Source: Terriglobia bacterium (lineage in GTDB: Bacteria > Acidobacteriota > Terriglobia > Acidiferrales > UBA7541). Taken from it: DNA of 64,000 nucleotides. Positions 8,661-17,369 of this stretch are shown here, piece by piece. The stretch spans positions 1 to 64,000 of the forward strand of contig JAIQGC010000005.1 in the NCBI GenBank assembly GCA_020072805.1, read 5' to 3'. The notes below the pieces were generated by a model. That model worked only from the letters and a program-made list of their open reading frames with translations. It was not told the origin of the DNA and ran no database searches. Position 1 is the stretch's first letter, and each line of letters opens with the position of its first letter. Made by a program: the position numbers and the translations under genes.

Positions 8661-9047
8661 ATGACACATAGGGCTCTGTTTGTGGACGACCAGGAAGTCA
8701 TTCTTTTTGCCATGCGCGAATATTTTACATCGCTGGGCTATGAAGTGGAATGCGCCGGCGAATTGGGTGAAGCAGTCGGGTTGGTCAGGGAGCGCGACTA
8801 TTCCGTGGTCATCGCGGATCTGCAACTGACCGGATCGGGCTGCACGGAGGGGCTGGATCTCGTCAGGGCCGTCCGCGAAAAATCCCGGGCGACGCGGGTG
8901 ATCATGCTGACTGCCTACGGGTCGCCGGAGGTTGAGGCCGAGGCCAAACAGTGCGGAGTGGATGTTTTTCTGCACAAGCCGCAGCCGCTGGCGGAAATCG
9001 CGCGCCTGGCGAAACTGCTGCTTGAAGGAGTACCCAGTGTTTCCTGA
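8661..9047 (+). CDS. Single-domain response regulator (CheY-like)
   Basis: 128 residues forming one receiver: acidic pair in LFVDDQ, phospho-acceptor Asp53 (VVIADLQL), conserved Thr in MLTAYG and Lys in LHKPQP. There is no output domain. I chose ATG 8661 over 8628 because the receiver begins right after it. It lies 48 nt before cheA, so it may receive phosphate from CheA and stand in for the truncated CheY further on, or serve the upstream kinase. The insertion TGSGCTEGLD after the Asp is slightly longer than in CheY proper. Confidence 0.85.
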   Translation: MTHRALFVDDQEVILFAMREYFTSLGYEVECAGELGEAVGLVRERDYSVVIADLQLTGSGCTEGLDLVRAVREKSRATRVIMLTAYGSPEVEAEAKQCGVDVFLHKPQPLAEIARLAKLLLEGVPSVS

Positions 9048-9095
9048 GAGTCCGGAGCAGATGGAAATTGATGGAGCGCGTGGAAAGGCATAACA

Positions 9096-11243
9096 ATGGC
9101 TCGCAAGAACTTTGATGAAATCCTGAAAGAGTTTTTGGACGAAAGCTCGGAAGGCCTGCAGCAGCTCGATACTTTGCTGGTCAAGCTGGAGCACGAACGC
9201 GATGCCGCGCGAATTGCCGATATTTTCCGGGTCATCCACAGCATCAAGGGAACTTCCGGCCTTCTGGGCCTGAATAATCTGGAAATGCTGGCGCATGCCG
9301 GCGAAGACCTGCTCACGGAAATCCGCGACGGCAACCTCAGCCCCAGCAAGGAAATTACCACGGCGCTGCTGCAGATGGTGGACAGCATCCGTGCGGCGAT
9401 GGAGCTGGTTGCCCAGAAAAAGTCGGATGCCGGGTTTAACGCCGGCGGCTTGATTGCGCGCTTGGAATCATTGAAGGGCGGCCAGGCGGACCGGCCGGAC
9501 GTGTCCCGGAAAGCGCCCGCGGACCAGGCGGGTCCGGAAGCGGAGCAGGACCTCTCCGCTGCGCCCGCGCCCAGCGGCGTGGGTGCGCAGCACCTGCGCG
9601 TGGACGTTTCTCTGCTCGATAAGCTGATGAACATGGTCGGTGAATTGGTGCTCGTGCGCAACCAGATCCTGCAGCTGGGCCACTCCAATTCCGCGATTAC
9701 TTCCTCTTCCCAGAAGCTGCATCAGATCACCACCGAGCTGCAGGAAGGGATGATGAAGACCCGCATGCAGCCGGTGAGCAATTTGTGGGACCGGGTTCCG
9801 CGCCTGGTGCGGGATGTGTGCATCTCCTGCAATAAGCAGGTTCGTGTGGAATTCGAAGGCGGCGAGACGGAGCTGGACAAGACCATCCTGGAATCCATCA
9901 AGGACCCTCTCACTCACCTGATTCGCAACGCCATTGATCACGGCATCGAGTCCCCCGAAATACGCCGCGCCAAGGGAAAGCCGGAAGAAGGCACGATCAT
10001 TCTGCGCGCCTACCACGACGGCGGCCAGGTGTGCATCGAAGTCAGCGACGACGGGCAGGGAATCGATGCGGCCCGCATTGTGGCCGGGGCCATCGAAAAA
10101 GGTTCCATCACCGCGGAGCGTGCCGCGCGCCTTTCCGAGCGCGAGCAAAAGGGACTGATTTTTCTCCCCGGCGTCAGCACCTCTAGCGACGTCACCAAGG
10201 TGTCCGGCCGCGGCGTGGGCATGGACGTGGTGAAGACCAACACCGAGCGCATTGGCGGAACGGTGGACATCCTGACGGCTTCCAACGGCGGCGCCTGCTT
10301 CCGCATGACGATTCCGCTCACCCTGGCGATCATTCCCGCGCTGGTGGTCGTGAGCCGCGGCATCCGCTATGCAATTCCCCAAGTCAATATTCTCGAACTG
10401 GTGCGCTTGAACGCCGATCAGGCGGCGATTGGAATTGAACAAGCGCGCGGCTGCAGCGTGTACCGCCTGCGCGGCCGTTTGATTCCCATCCTCTACCTCC
10501 ACGAAGTGCTCCGTTTGAAAGAAGGCGATGGCAGGCAAGAGCAGCCGTCCGAGGGAGTGAATCTGGTGATTCTGCAGGCGGGCATGCACTCCTTCGGCCT
10601 GGCCGTGGACGACATCAATGACACCGAAGAGATCGTGGTCAAACCGCTGGCCCGCCAGCTCAAGGGACTCACGGTTTGTTCGGGCGCGACCATCATGGGC
10701 GATGGCGCGGTGGCCATGATTATCGACGTGATTGGCTTGGCCCGTCGCGCCGGAGTGGAAGTCCAGAACGAGGCGCAATCCCGAACCGCTGCGGCGGCGG
10801 AGCACGACGTGGCCATCGAGAGGCTGGTTATCTTCCGCGTGGGAAAAAACCGGCGGCTGGCGATGCCCCTGAATCTGGTGGCTCGCTTGGAAGAATTTCC
10901 GAAGCATAAGCTGGAGAATTCCGCGGGGCAACTCGTCGTGCAGTATCGCGGCGGAGTCATGCCGGTGATCGCGCTGGCCGGCGTGCTGAATCTGGAAAGC
11001 GACGGGGAAGGCAGCGAACTGGCCCAGGTGATCGTCTACGAAAAAGAAGGAAAGAGCGTGGGCCTGATCGTTGACGAAATCGTGGACATCGTCGAGGAGC
11101 GCCTCACTGTGCATGAAGCCGACTTCCACAAGAACATCCGGGGCCGCGCGGTCATTCAGGGCCGCGTGACCGACCTGCTGGAAATTCCGCACATCTCCGA
11201 GCTGTGGACCGCTACGGCTCAGACCGTTCGGGGGGTGAACTAA
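9096..11243 (+). CDS. cheA: Chemotaxis histidine kinase CheA
   Basis: 715 residues. HPt domain with phospho-His48 (VIHSIKGTSG), a linker of about 60 residues with no P2 domain, dimerisation helices (SLLDKLMNMVGELVLVRNQI), HATPase core (N-box LIRNAIDHGIE, G1 DDGQGID, G2 GRGVGMDVVK), then two CheW-like domains in tandem (about 410-560 and 575-710) instead of one. It couples receptor arrays to CheY and CheB phosphorylation. Its stop overlaps the cheW start as TAATG, showing translational coupling. The extra C-terminal CheW domain and missing P2 are typical of non-flagellar, Frz- or Pil-like pathways, so the output may not be flagellar. Confidence 0.92.
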   Translation: MARKNFDEILKEFLDESSEGLQQLDTLLVKLEHERDAARIADIFRVIHSIKGTSGLLGLNNLEMLAHAGEDLLTEIRDGNLSPSKEITTALLQMVDSIRAAMELVAQKKSDAGFNAGGLIARLESLKGGQADRPDVSRKAPADQAGPEAEQDLSAAPAPSGVGAQHLRVDVSLLDKLMNMVGELVLVRNQILQLGHSNSAITSSSQKLHQITTELQEGMMKTRMQPVSNLWDRVPRLVRDVCISCNKQVRVEFEGGETELDKTILESIKDPLTHLIRNAIDHGIESPEIRRAKGKPEEGTIILRAYHDGGQVCIEVSDDGQGIDAARIVAGAIEKGSITAERAARLSEREQKGLIFLPGVSTSSDVTKVSGRGVGMDVVKTNTERIGGTVDILTASNGGACFRMTIPLTLAIIPALVVVSRGIRYAIPQVNILELVRLNADQAAIGIEQARGCSVYRLRGRLIPILYLHEVLRLKEGDGRQEQPSEGVNLVILQAGMHSFGLAVDDINDTEEIVVKPLARQLKGLTVCSGATIMGDGAVAMIIDVIGLARRAGVEVQNEAQSRTAAAAEHDVAIERLVIFRVGKNRRLAMPLNLVARLEEFPKHKLENSAGQLVVQYRGGVMPVIALAGVLNLESDGEGSELAQVIVYEKEGKSVGLIVDEIVDIVEERLTVHEADFHKNIRGRAVIQGRVTDLLEIPHISELWTATAQTVRGVN

Positions 11244-11722
11244 TGGCTATGCGGCAATTTTGCACGTTTCGCGTCGGCGGTGAATTGTTTGGAATTGGCG
11301 TGGAGCGCGTCCAGGAAGTGATCAATTACCAGCAGATGACGCCCATTCCCTTTTCCTCGGCGCTTCGCGGGCTGATTAATCTGCGCGGCCAGATTATCGT
11401 GGCCATTGATTTGCGCACCCGTCTGCAAATGGAAGAGCGCCCCGCGGATCAGGCGCCCATGAATGTGGTGCTGCGCAGCGAAGAGGGAGCCGTCAGCCTC
11501 CTGGTGGACGAGATCTGCGACGTGGTGAACGTGACCGAGCAGACCTTCGAAGCCGTTCCCGTAACCATGCGCGCGGCTTTCAAGGAAATCATCAGCGGTG
11601 TTCACAAGCTGGATAAGGACTTGATGCTGGTTCTTGATGCACAGCGCGCCATAGACGTGGGCGTCGAAATGTCTGAGGTCAATTCGGTTGAACATGCGGT
11701 GAGTCATGGAGTGTCGAACTAG
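11243..11722 (+). CDS. cheW: Chemotaxis coupling protein CheW
   Basis: 159 residues forming one CheW SH3-like domain (FRVGGELFGIGVERVQEV, GLINLRGQIIVAIDLR, VSLLVDEICDVV). It bridges chemoreceptor tips to CheA. ATG 11243 is used because it overlaps the cheA stop by one base; an in-frame start at 11204 inside cheA is unlikely. Confidence 0.9.
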   Translation: MAMRQFCTFRVGGELFGIGVERVQEVINYQQMTPIPFSSALRGLINLRGQIIVAIDLRTRLQMEERPADQAPMNVVLRSEEGAVSLLVDEICDVVNVTEQTFEAVPVTMRAAFKEIISGVHKLDKDLMLVLDAQRAIDVGVEMSEVNSVEHAVSHGVSN

Positions 11723-12001
11723 ATGAGAAAGGGTGTTCTCAATGTCCGGGGTGCGCATGAAGACGATGGAAGAAACCGCGGCACCGTCAGCCGCAAATGG
11801 AGCTTGCCCTCCTGCCCAGGAGCGCTTCCGGTGCGGCGAGCGTGAGGAATGTGTCGGCGATCCGGAGGCCGGCAAGCTGCTGCGGCGGGAATACCGAGCG
11901 CCCTGGACCTATCCGCCGGCGTGACTGCCGGGCGGTTCCGCCCCCTCGAACGAACGCACCATTAAGGGTCCAGATTATCGTGTAGCGGCGGTTTCGGGCC
12001 G
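11723..12001. other. Gap holding no intact gene, before a headless cheY
   Basis: About 280 nt that break up an otherwise tight operon. Short open frames here lack protein-like composition. The following receiver lacks its first third, so this is probably the scar of a deletion or rearrangement that removed the cheY start and perhaps a neighbouring gene. Confidence 0.45.
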
Positions 12002-12289
12002 GTGGCCCGCCGTGCCGCGGATGCGATTGCCGTTCTCAAGAAGGGCATGGCCTTCGACGTCCTGCTGGTTGACTGGAACATGCCCAACGTGGATGGCGTC
12101 GAGTTCGTTCATGCGGTGCGCAACGATCCCTTCTACAACAAACAGGTGCGTCTGATCATGGTGACCTCCGTGGATGAGCCCAACCTGATGGAAAAAGCGC
12201 TGGCCACCGGCGCGAATGAGTACCTCATGAAGCCGTTCACCAAAGAAATGCTGTCCGACAAATTGACCATGATTGGAATGGTGGAGTAG
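12002..12289 (+). CDS. N-terminally truncated CheY-like receiver (possible pseudogene)
   Basis: 95 residues from GTG 12002. It retains the phospho-acceptor Asp24 (LLVDWNMPNVDG), the MVTS threonine/serine and the LMKPF lysine, but the first beta strand, the acidic Mg2+-binding pair and helix 1 (about 30 residues) are absent. In-frame sequence upstream reaches a stop at 11963 without encoding them. Without the acidic pair it should not be phosphorylated. It is 5 nt from cheB and in a chemotaxis operon, so it is a decayed or remodelled CheY. No convincing frameshift that restores the N-terminus is visible. Confidence 0.6.
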   Translation: MARRAADAIAVLKKGMAFDVLLVDWNMPNVDGVEFVHAVRNDPFYNKQVRLIMVTSVDEPNLMEKALATGANEYLMKPFTKEMLSDKLTMIGMVE

Positions 12290-12294
12290 AGCAA

Positions 12295-13365
12295 ATGCCC
12301 AACATTCGCATTCTCATCGTTGATGATTCCAGTCCCATTCGCCAGACGATCTCCTCGCTGCTGACTGAGGAGGACGACATGCAAGTGGTTGGAATCGCTC
12401 CGAACGGCCGCATGGGCGTGGAGAAAGTCACGCAGGTCCGCCCGGACGTTGTTCTTCTCGATATCGAAATGCCCGAGATGGACGGCATGACTGCGCTCAA
12501 GCTGATCCGCAAGGACCATGCGAATCTCCCCATCATCATGTTCAGCGCACTGACCAAGAAAGGCGCGACTCAAACACTGGAAGCGCTGGCCCTGGGCGCC
12601 GACGATTACGTGGCCAAGCCCTCGATGCAGGCAAATCTGGATGAGGCTTTGGAAAATTGCAAAAACGAACTGGTCCCCAAAATCCGCGCCCTTTGTGGAC
12701 GCGCCGCTGCGGATAAGACGCTTGCCGCCCGCGTGCAACCCGCCAATCCCGCCAGGCTTTCGAGCCACGCAGATGTGGTTGTGCTGACCGCTTCGACGGG
12801 AGGGCCTAACGCTCTTGCGGAACTCCTGCCGCGGTTTCCCGCCAATTGCCCGGTTCCCATTATCGTCGTGCAGTCCATGTTGCCGCTGCTGGTGAAAAGT
12901 TTTGTCGAGAAACTGCAGGGCCAATGCCGGATGAAAGTGCTGGAATCCGGAGCGGCGCAGCCGTTGCTTCCGGGAATCTATGTCGCCACTGGCCAGAAAC
13001 ATACGGTTGTGGAACGCGTAGGCAACGAGATTCACATTGTGGCTAAGGAAAGCGTAGCGGATAACCAGCACGTTCCATCCACGGATATTCTGCTGCAGTC
13101 GCTCACGAACGCCTATGGCGGAAACTGCCTCGTCGGAGTTCTGACCGGCATGGGAAATAACGGCGTGAAAGGCTGCGAGCTGGTGCGTTCTCTCGGCGGG
13201 GAAATTCTGGTTCAGGACCAGGCAAGTTCCAAGGTCTGGGGCACGGCGTCGGCCGTCCTGGAAGCGGGAGTCGCACATGGCGTGCTGCCGCTGAATGGAT
13301 TTTACGATCATATCCGCAGAAGAATTCTAGCGAGTAAATCTTCCCCCGTATTGGCGGCATCGTGA
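12295..13365 (+). CDS. CheB-like protein with altered catalytic triad
   Basis: 356 residues: intact receiver (DD at 10-11, Asp56, Lys109) and a CheB methylesterase domain. In CheB the triad is Ser-His-Asp. Here Ser167 is kept (LTASTGG), but the His of the QHMPP motif is Ser194 (VVQSMLP, codon TCC at 12874) and the Asp of GMGxDG is Asn289 (GMGNNG, codon AAC at 13159). The peptide is full length, so loss is by substitution, not decay of the frame. It probably lacks methylesterase/deamidase activity and may act as a phosphate sink or scaffold. An intact CheB follows at 18906. The stop overlaps the cheR start (GTGA). Confidence 0.85.
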   Translation: MPNIRILIVDDSSPIRQTISSLLTEEDDMQVVGIAPNGRMGVEKVTQVRPDVVLLDIEMPEMDGMTALKLIRKDHANLPIIMFSALTKKGATQTLEALALGADDYVAKPSMQANLDEALENCKNELVPKIRALCGRAAADKTLAARVQPANPARLSSHADVVVLTASTGGPNALAELLPRFPANCPVPIIVVQSMLPLLVKSFVEKLQGQCRMKVLESGAAQPLLPGIYVATGQKHTVVERVGNEIHIVAKESVADNQHVPSTDILLQSLTNAYGGNCLVGVLTGMGNNGVKGCELVRSLGGEILVQDQASSKVWGTASAVLEAGVAHGVLPLNGFYDHIRRRILASKSSPVLAAS

Positions 13366-14237
13366 GCGCAACGTTAGGCAGCTCGATTCGGCGCGCGGAC
13401 TTCGACTATATCCGCGAACTCCTGAAGGAGCACTCCGGCGTGGCGCTGGAGGACGGCAAGGAGTATCTCCTCGAGGTCCGGCTATCGCCTTTATATGCCG
13501 AGATGAAAGTGGAAACGATTGCCGAAATGGTCGAACTGCTGCGGCGTGATCAGAATGCCGCGATGCGTGAACGCGTCCTCAATTCATTGTTGACGAACGA
13601 AACCTATTTCTTTCGCGACATTCATCCCTTCGAAGTCCTGCGCACGGAAGTGCTGCCGGAGTTGTTTGCGGCGCGCGCCGCCAAGGGGCATCTGCGAATC
13701 TGGTCTGGGGCGTGCTCCACGGGCCAGGAACCATACAGCATCGCCATGATCGTCAACGACCTCCTGGAAAAGTTTCCCGGCTTTACCGTGGAAATTGTCG
13801 CCACCGATATCGCCGATGAAAATCTCGAGCGGGCCAGGGCCGGCAAATACTGCCAGGCGGAAGTAAACCGCGGTCTTCCGGCCCCGATGTTGATCAGGCA
13901 CTTCACGAAAAAAGCGGACATTTGGGAGGTGAACGAATCCATCCGCCGCATGGTGGCCTTCCGCAAGCTGAACTTGTTCGGGTCTTGGTCGGGGATTGAC
14001 CGGGCGGATCTGATTCTGCTTCGCAACGTTCTGATCTATTTCGAGCAGGATGCCAAAAAGAAAATCATCGCGCGCATGCGCCGGCACGTAGCGGAAGATG
14101 GCGCGTTTCTGCTGGGGGCCTCCGAAACCGTTCTGGGTCTCTCCGAAGAGTTTCACATCGTGCACTCGGGGAAGGCCTCCCTGTACCGGCCGAAAGCGGC
14201 TGAAAGCATGGCGGTCCTGGGCGGGGTGCGGCGATGA
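13362..14237 (+). CDS. cheR: Chemotaxis protein methyltransferase CheR
   Basis: 291 residues. The N-terminal helical domain holds LTNETYFFRD, followed by the SAM-binding Rossmann domain (WSGACSTGQEPYSIAM; EIVATDIADENLERA) and LLRNVLIYF. It methylates receptor glutamates using S-adenosylmethionine. GTG 13362 overlaps the upstream stop by 4 nt, implying coupling. No TPR or pentapeptide-tether partner is seen: the receptor encoded downstream ends in RYKF, not the NWETF-type tether. Confidence 0.92.
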   Translation: MSATLGSSIRRADFDYIRELLKEHSGVALEDGKEYLLEVRLSPLYAEMKVETIAEMVELLRRDQNAAMRERVLNSLLTNETYFFRDIHPFEVLRTEVLPELFAARAAKGHLRIWSGACSTGQEPYSIAMIVNDLLEKFPGFTVEIVATDIADENLERARAGKYCQAEVNRGLPAPMLIRHFTKKADIWEVNESIRRMVAFRKLNLFGSWSGIDRADLILLRNVLIYFEQDAKKKIIARMRRHVAEDGAFLLGASETVLGLSEEFHIVHSGKASLYRPKAAESMAVLGGVRR

Positions 14238-14309
14238 GGGGTGTGGTCGCAGGGCGTTTGGGCAGTGAAAGTACGGTGGGGAAAAGATTGAACAAGGGGA
14301 GGGATTGAA

Positions 14310-14672
14310 ATGTTGCATCTGGTATCAACGCTGGTTCTGTTCCTGGTGGCTGCGGGACTTTGGGCCCGCAAGAAGAATCCGCAATGGCATCAGCGGCTGA
14401 TGATTGCCGCCTTCAGCACGGATCTGCTGCTGGTTTTGTACATCGAATTCACGCGGCACGCGGTGGAAAAAGTTGTGGCGCGCATTCACCCGCTGATCTG
14501 GTTCCATGCCACGGTATCCCTGGCGGTGCTGGGCTGTTATGTCGCGATGATCATTCTCGGACGTCCCATGCTGGCCGGGAAGTACGAGACGCGCTCGCTC
14601 CACCGCGCCCTCGGAATCACTTTCGTCGTACTGAGAAGTCTGAATTACGTCACCAGCTACATGGTGGTCTAG
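14310..14672 (+). CDS. Small four-helix membrane protein of unknown function
   Basis: 120 residues with four predicted membrane helices (about 2-19, 29-47, 61-83, 98-119). Histidines sit at helix ends (QWHQ, TRHAVEK, RIHPLIWFH, SLHRALG), a spacing reminiscent of DUF420-like or b-type-haem membrane proteins, but that is inference. SD-like GGGGAGGG lies just upstream. It is followed 32 nt later by the truncated haemoglobin gene, so a shared role in oxygen or NO handling is plausible. I do not recognise a named family with certainty. Confidence 0.65.
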   Translation: MLHLVSTLVLFLVAAGLWARKKNPQWHQRLMIAAFSTDLLLVLYIEFTRHAVEKVVARIHPLIWFHATVSLAVLGCYVAMIILGRPMLAGKYETRSLHRALGITFVVLRSLNYVTSYMVV

Positions 14673-14704
14673 AACCGGTTTGTTTGAAGGGAAGGAGAAC
14701 TTGT

Positions 14705-15106
14705 ATGGATGTCCAGAAAAAAGCCGCCGGCAAAGCCGACACGCTGTACGCCAAAGTCGGAGGCAGGGAGAGCGTCAATGCGGCGGTAGAGAGGTTCTAC
14801 GGGAAAGTTCTCGAGGACGCCGAGTTGAATGCGTTTTTTGCCGGAACCAATTTAACGTGGATGAAGCTGCGGTTCAGTCAGTATCTCGCTCAGGCCCTGG
14901 GCGGACCGGCGGATTACAGGGGACCCGCGATGAAGGCCGCGCATGGGCGCCTCTCCCTTGAGCGGGGCCACTTTAAGAGAGCCGAAAAATATCTTGCGGC
15001 GGCTTTGGCGGAAGTGGGTGTGCCGCCGGTCCTGGTGAAAAGCGTAATGCAGAAGGTTGCCGGACTCGAGCCGGAAATCGTCAAGGAAGAACAAGGCATC
15101 CACTGA
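14705..15106 (+). CDS. Truncated haemoglobin, group 1-like
   Basis: 133 residues with the 2/2 globin pattern. B10 Tyr lies in VERFYGKVL, the GG motif in QALGGPADYRG, and the proximal F8 His in MKAAHGRL followed by GHF. AAGGAGAAC precedes ATG 14705. It is closely similar to the N-terminal domain of the receptor 175 nt downstream, so one arose from the other by duplication. The distal E11 position, Gln in trHbN and in the receptor's globin, appears to be Phe here, which suggests different ligand chemistry. The role is O2 or NO binding or detoxification; which one cannot be read from sequence. Confidence 0.88.
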   Translation: MDVQKKAAGKADTLYAKVGGRESVNAAVERFYGKVLEDAELNAFFAGTNLTWMKLRFSQYLAQALGGPADYRGPAMKAAHGRLSLERGHFKRAEKYLAAALAEVGVPPVLVKSVMQKVAGLEPEIVKEEQGIH

Positions 15107-15220
15107 CGGTTCCAGGACGAGGCGATTTTTCTCGAGGGCAGATGTTGTAAGGGGGGAAGGGCCATGGATTTGCAGTGAACCAGGAAAGGTACCAATCGGT
15201 TTTGCGGTCCTGAAGAACGA

Positions 15221-15261
15221 CACCAGCTTGCTGGTGATTTGAAATCGCTCCGCCACGGAGC
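15221..15261 (+). promoter_or_regulatory. Two tandem hairpins upstream of the globin receptor
   Basis: CACCAGCTTGCTGGTG (15221-15236) is a 6-bp stem with a CTTG loop, and GCTCCGCCACGGAGC (15247-15261) a 6-bp stem with a CCA loop. They lie directly before AAGGAG (15271-15276) and ATG 15282. No T-tract follows, so an mRNA processing, stability or leader role is more likely than termination. Confidence 0.4.
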
Positions 15262-15281
15262 CTAAAAGAAAAGGAGTCGTT

Positions 15282-17276
15282 ATGGGAGTCAAATTGCCGT
15301 CCGTACGCCGTACCGATTCGCTTTACGCGCAACTGGGCGGAAAAGCGAATATTGCCGCGGCTGTCGAAAAGTTCTACGAAAAAGTCTTGGCCGACAAGGA
15401 ACTGAAACCCTTTTTCGAAAAGACCAATATGACCTGGCTGAAGATGCGCCAGACGCAGTTCATGGTGCAGGCGCTGGGAGGCCCCGCAGAATACAAGGGC
15501 CGCTCGATGAAGTCGGCGCACGCGAAACTGCTGATCGAGCCGAGGCATTTCGAGCGCGTGGGGACGCATCTTGCGGTGACGCTTACGGAATTGGGAGTTC
15601 CCCCGGAAGTGGTGGATTCGGTTATGGAAAAAATCGGAGGACTACAGGAGGAGATCGTGACCGTGAAGAACAATGGAGTAGGGGAGACGGACAAGGGGCT
15701 GACCATGGCCCAAGTGCAGGCCATGCTGGAAAATTCGCCCATCAATATCATGCTGGCGGATTTGGACTTGAACATCGTCTATGTGAATCCGGCGTCGGAA
15801 AAGCTGCTGGAAACCATCGAGAAGTTCCTGCCGGTAAGCGCCGATAAGGTGCTGGGCTCGAGCATCGACATCTTCCACAAGAATCCGGCGTACCAGAGGA
15901 AGATTCTGAGCAATCCGAGAAATCTTCCGCACCGCTCGAATATTCATATCGGCGACCAGACCGCGGACTTGCTGGCCACGGCAATCTACGACGAGAAGAA
16001 CAACTATATTGGCCCGATGGTGACGTGGTCTTTGATCACCGACCGCTTGAAGACCGAGACGGAGATGTCCCGCGTGATGTCCATGATGGAAAATGCGCCC
16101 ATCAACATCATGTCCGCGGACCTGGATCTGAAACTGCAGTACCTGAATCCAGCCGCCAAGAACCTGATGCGGAAGATCGAGCAGTATCTCCCTGTCCGTG
16201 CCGATCAAATGATTGGTGTGGCCATTGACATCTTTCACAAGAACCCCGAGCATCAGCGGAAATTCCTGGCCAATGACCGCAACTTGCCGTTCACTACGCA
16301 GATTTCGATTGGCCCGGAAACATTTAGCCTGCAATGCAGCGCCATCTACGACCAAAACAAGAAATATCTGGGTCCCATGGTCACCTGGGAGCACATCACC
16401 GAAAAGCTGGCCATCGAGGCTCGGGTCAAGGACGCCGCCGAGCGCGAGAAGAAGCAGATGGAAGAGCTTAGGACGACGATGGCGACGGTGGCCCAGAACG
16501 CTTCGGGGCTGGCGACGGCGTCGGAGCAGCTCACCGCGGTCAGCCAGCAGATGAGCACCAACGCGGAAGAGACTTCCTCGCAGGCCAACGTTGTGTCGGC
16601 CGCCTCCGAGCAGGTGAACCGCAGTCTGCATACGGTGGCCACGGGCACGGAGGAGATGAGCTCGAGCATCAAGGAGATCGCCAAGAACGCCGCGGATGCG
16701 GCTAAGGTCGCCAGCGAAGCGGTGAAGGTCGCGCAATCGACCAACGCCACGGTCGGCAAGCTGGGCGAATCAAGCGCCGAAATCGGCCAGGTGATCAAGC
16801 TGATCACTTCCATCGCGCAGCAGACCAACTTGCTGGCGCTTAACGCCACCATCGAGGCCGCGCGTGCGGGTGAAGCCGGAAAGGGCTTCGCCGTCGTCGC
16901 CAACGAAGTGAAGGAACTGGCCAAGGAAACCGCGAAGGCCACCGAAGACATCAGCCGGAAGATCGAGGCCATCCAGAGCGACACCAAGGGCGCCGTCGAA
17001 GCCATTGGCGCCATCGGAGCGATCATCACCCAGGTGAACGATTTCTCCAACACCATCGCCACGGCCGTCGAGGAGCAGAACGCCACGACGAACGAGATGA
17101 CCCGCAACGTCAACGAAGCCGCCAAGGGCGCATCGGAGATCGCCAAGAACATCGCCGGTGTGGCCGAAGCGGCCAAGAGCACGTCCCGCGGGGCGAGCGA
17201 TTCACAAAAGGCGGCGCAATCCCTGGCGGGCATGTCCGCCGAATTGCGCGGTCTCGTGGGCCGGTACAAGTTCTGA
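15282..17276 (+). CDS. Soluble chemoreceptor: truncated haemoglobin-PAS-PAS-MCP
   Basis: 664 residues without any membrane helix. Residues 10-128 are a group 1 truncated haemoglobin with B10 Tyr32, E11 Gln57 and proximal F8 His80, all expected for haem binding. Two similar PAS domains follow (about 145-255 and 265-380, each starting with PINIM.ADLDL and containing DIFHKNP). A methyl-accepting domain (about 400-664) carries the hairpin tip motif [20 protein letters not shown]. The receptor should signal haem-ligand state to CheA through CheW in the cytoplasm. Known globin-coupled sensors such as HemAT use a 3/3 sensor globin; a 2/2 truncated globin in this position is unusual. The start has AAGGAG 5 nt upstream. 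Confidence 0.9.
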   Translation: MGVKLPSVRRTDSLYAQLGGKANIAAAVEKFYEKVLADKELKPFFEKTNMTWLKMRQTQFMVQALGGPAEYKGRSMKSAHAKLLIEPRHFERVGTHLAVTLTELGVPPEVVDSVMEKIGGLQEEIVTVKNNGVGETDKGLTMAQVQAMLENSPINIMLADLDLNIVYVNPASEKLLETIEKFLPVSADKVLGSSIDIFHKNPAYQRKILSNPRNLPHRSNIHIGDQTADLLATAIYDEKNNYIGPMVTWSLITDRLKTETEMSRVMSMMENAPINIMSADLDLKLQYLNPAAKNLMRKIEQYLPVRADQMIGVAIDIFHKNPEHQRKFLANDRNLPFTTQISIGPETFSLQCSAIYDQNKKYLGPMVTWEHITEKLAIEARVKDAAEREKKQMEELRTTMATVAQNASGLATASEQLTAVSQQMSTNAEETSSQANVVSAASEQVNRSLHTVATGTEEMSSSIKEIAKNAADAAKVASEAVKVAQSTNATVGKLGESSAEIGQVIKLITSIAQQTNLLALNATIEAARAGEAGKGFAVVANEVKELAKETAKATEDISRKIEAIQSDTKGAVEAIGAIGAIITQVNDFSNTIATAVEEQNATTNEMTRNVNEAAKGASEIAKNIAGVAEAAKSTSRGASDSQKAAQSLAGMSAELRGLVGRYKF

Positions 17277-17369
17277 GCCGGCCACGGAACCCGGACGAGC
17301 GACGGAGTATGCGCGGAAATTCAAGATCGCTGGAAGCAGCGGCCGTGCGCTCGCGCCGGAGGTGCAGAG

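Noticed and set aside
11733..11985. Short genes between cheW and the truncated cheY
   Set aside because: Overlapping frames with random composition; no start signals.
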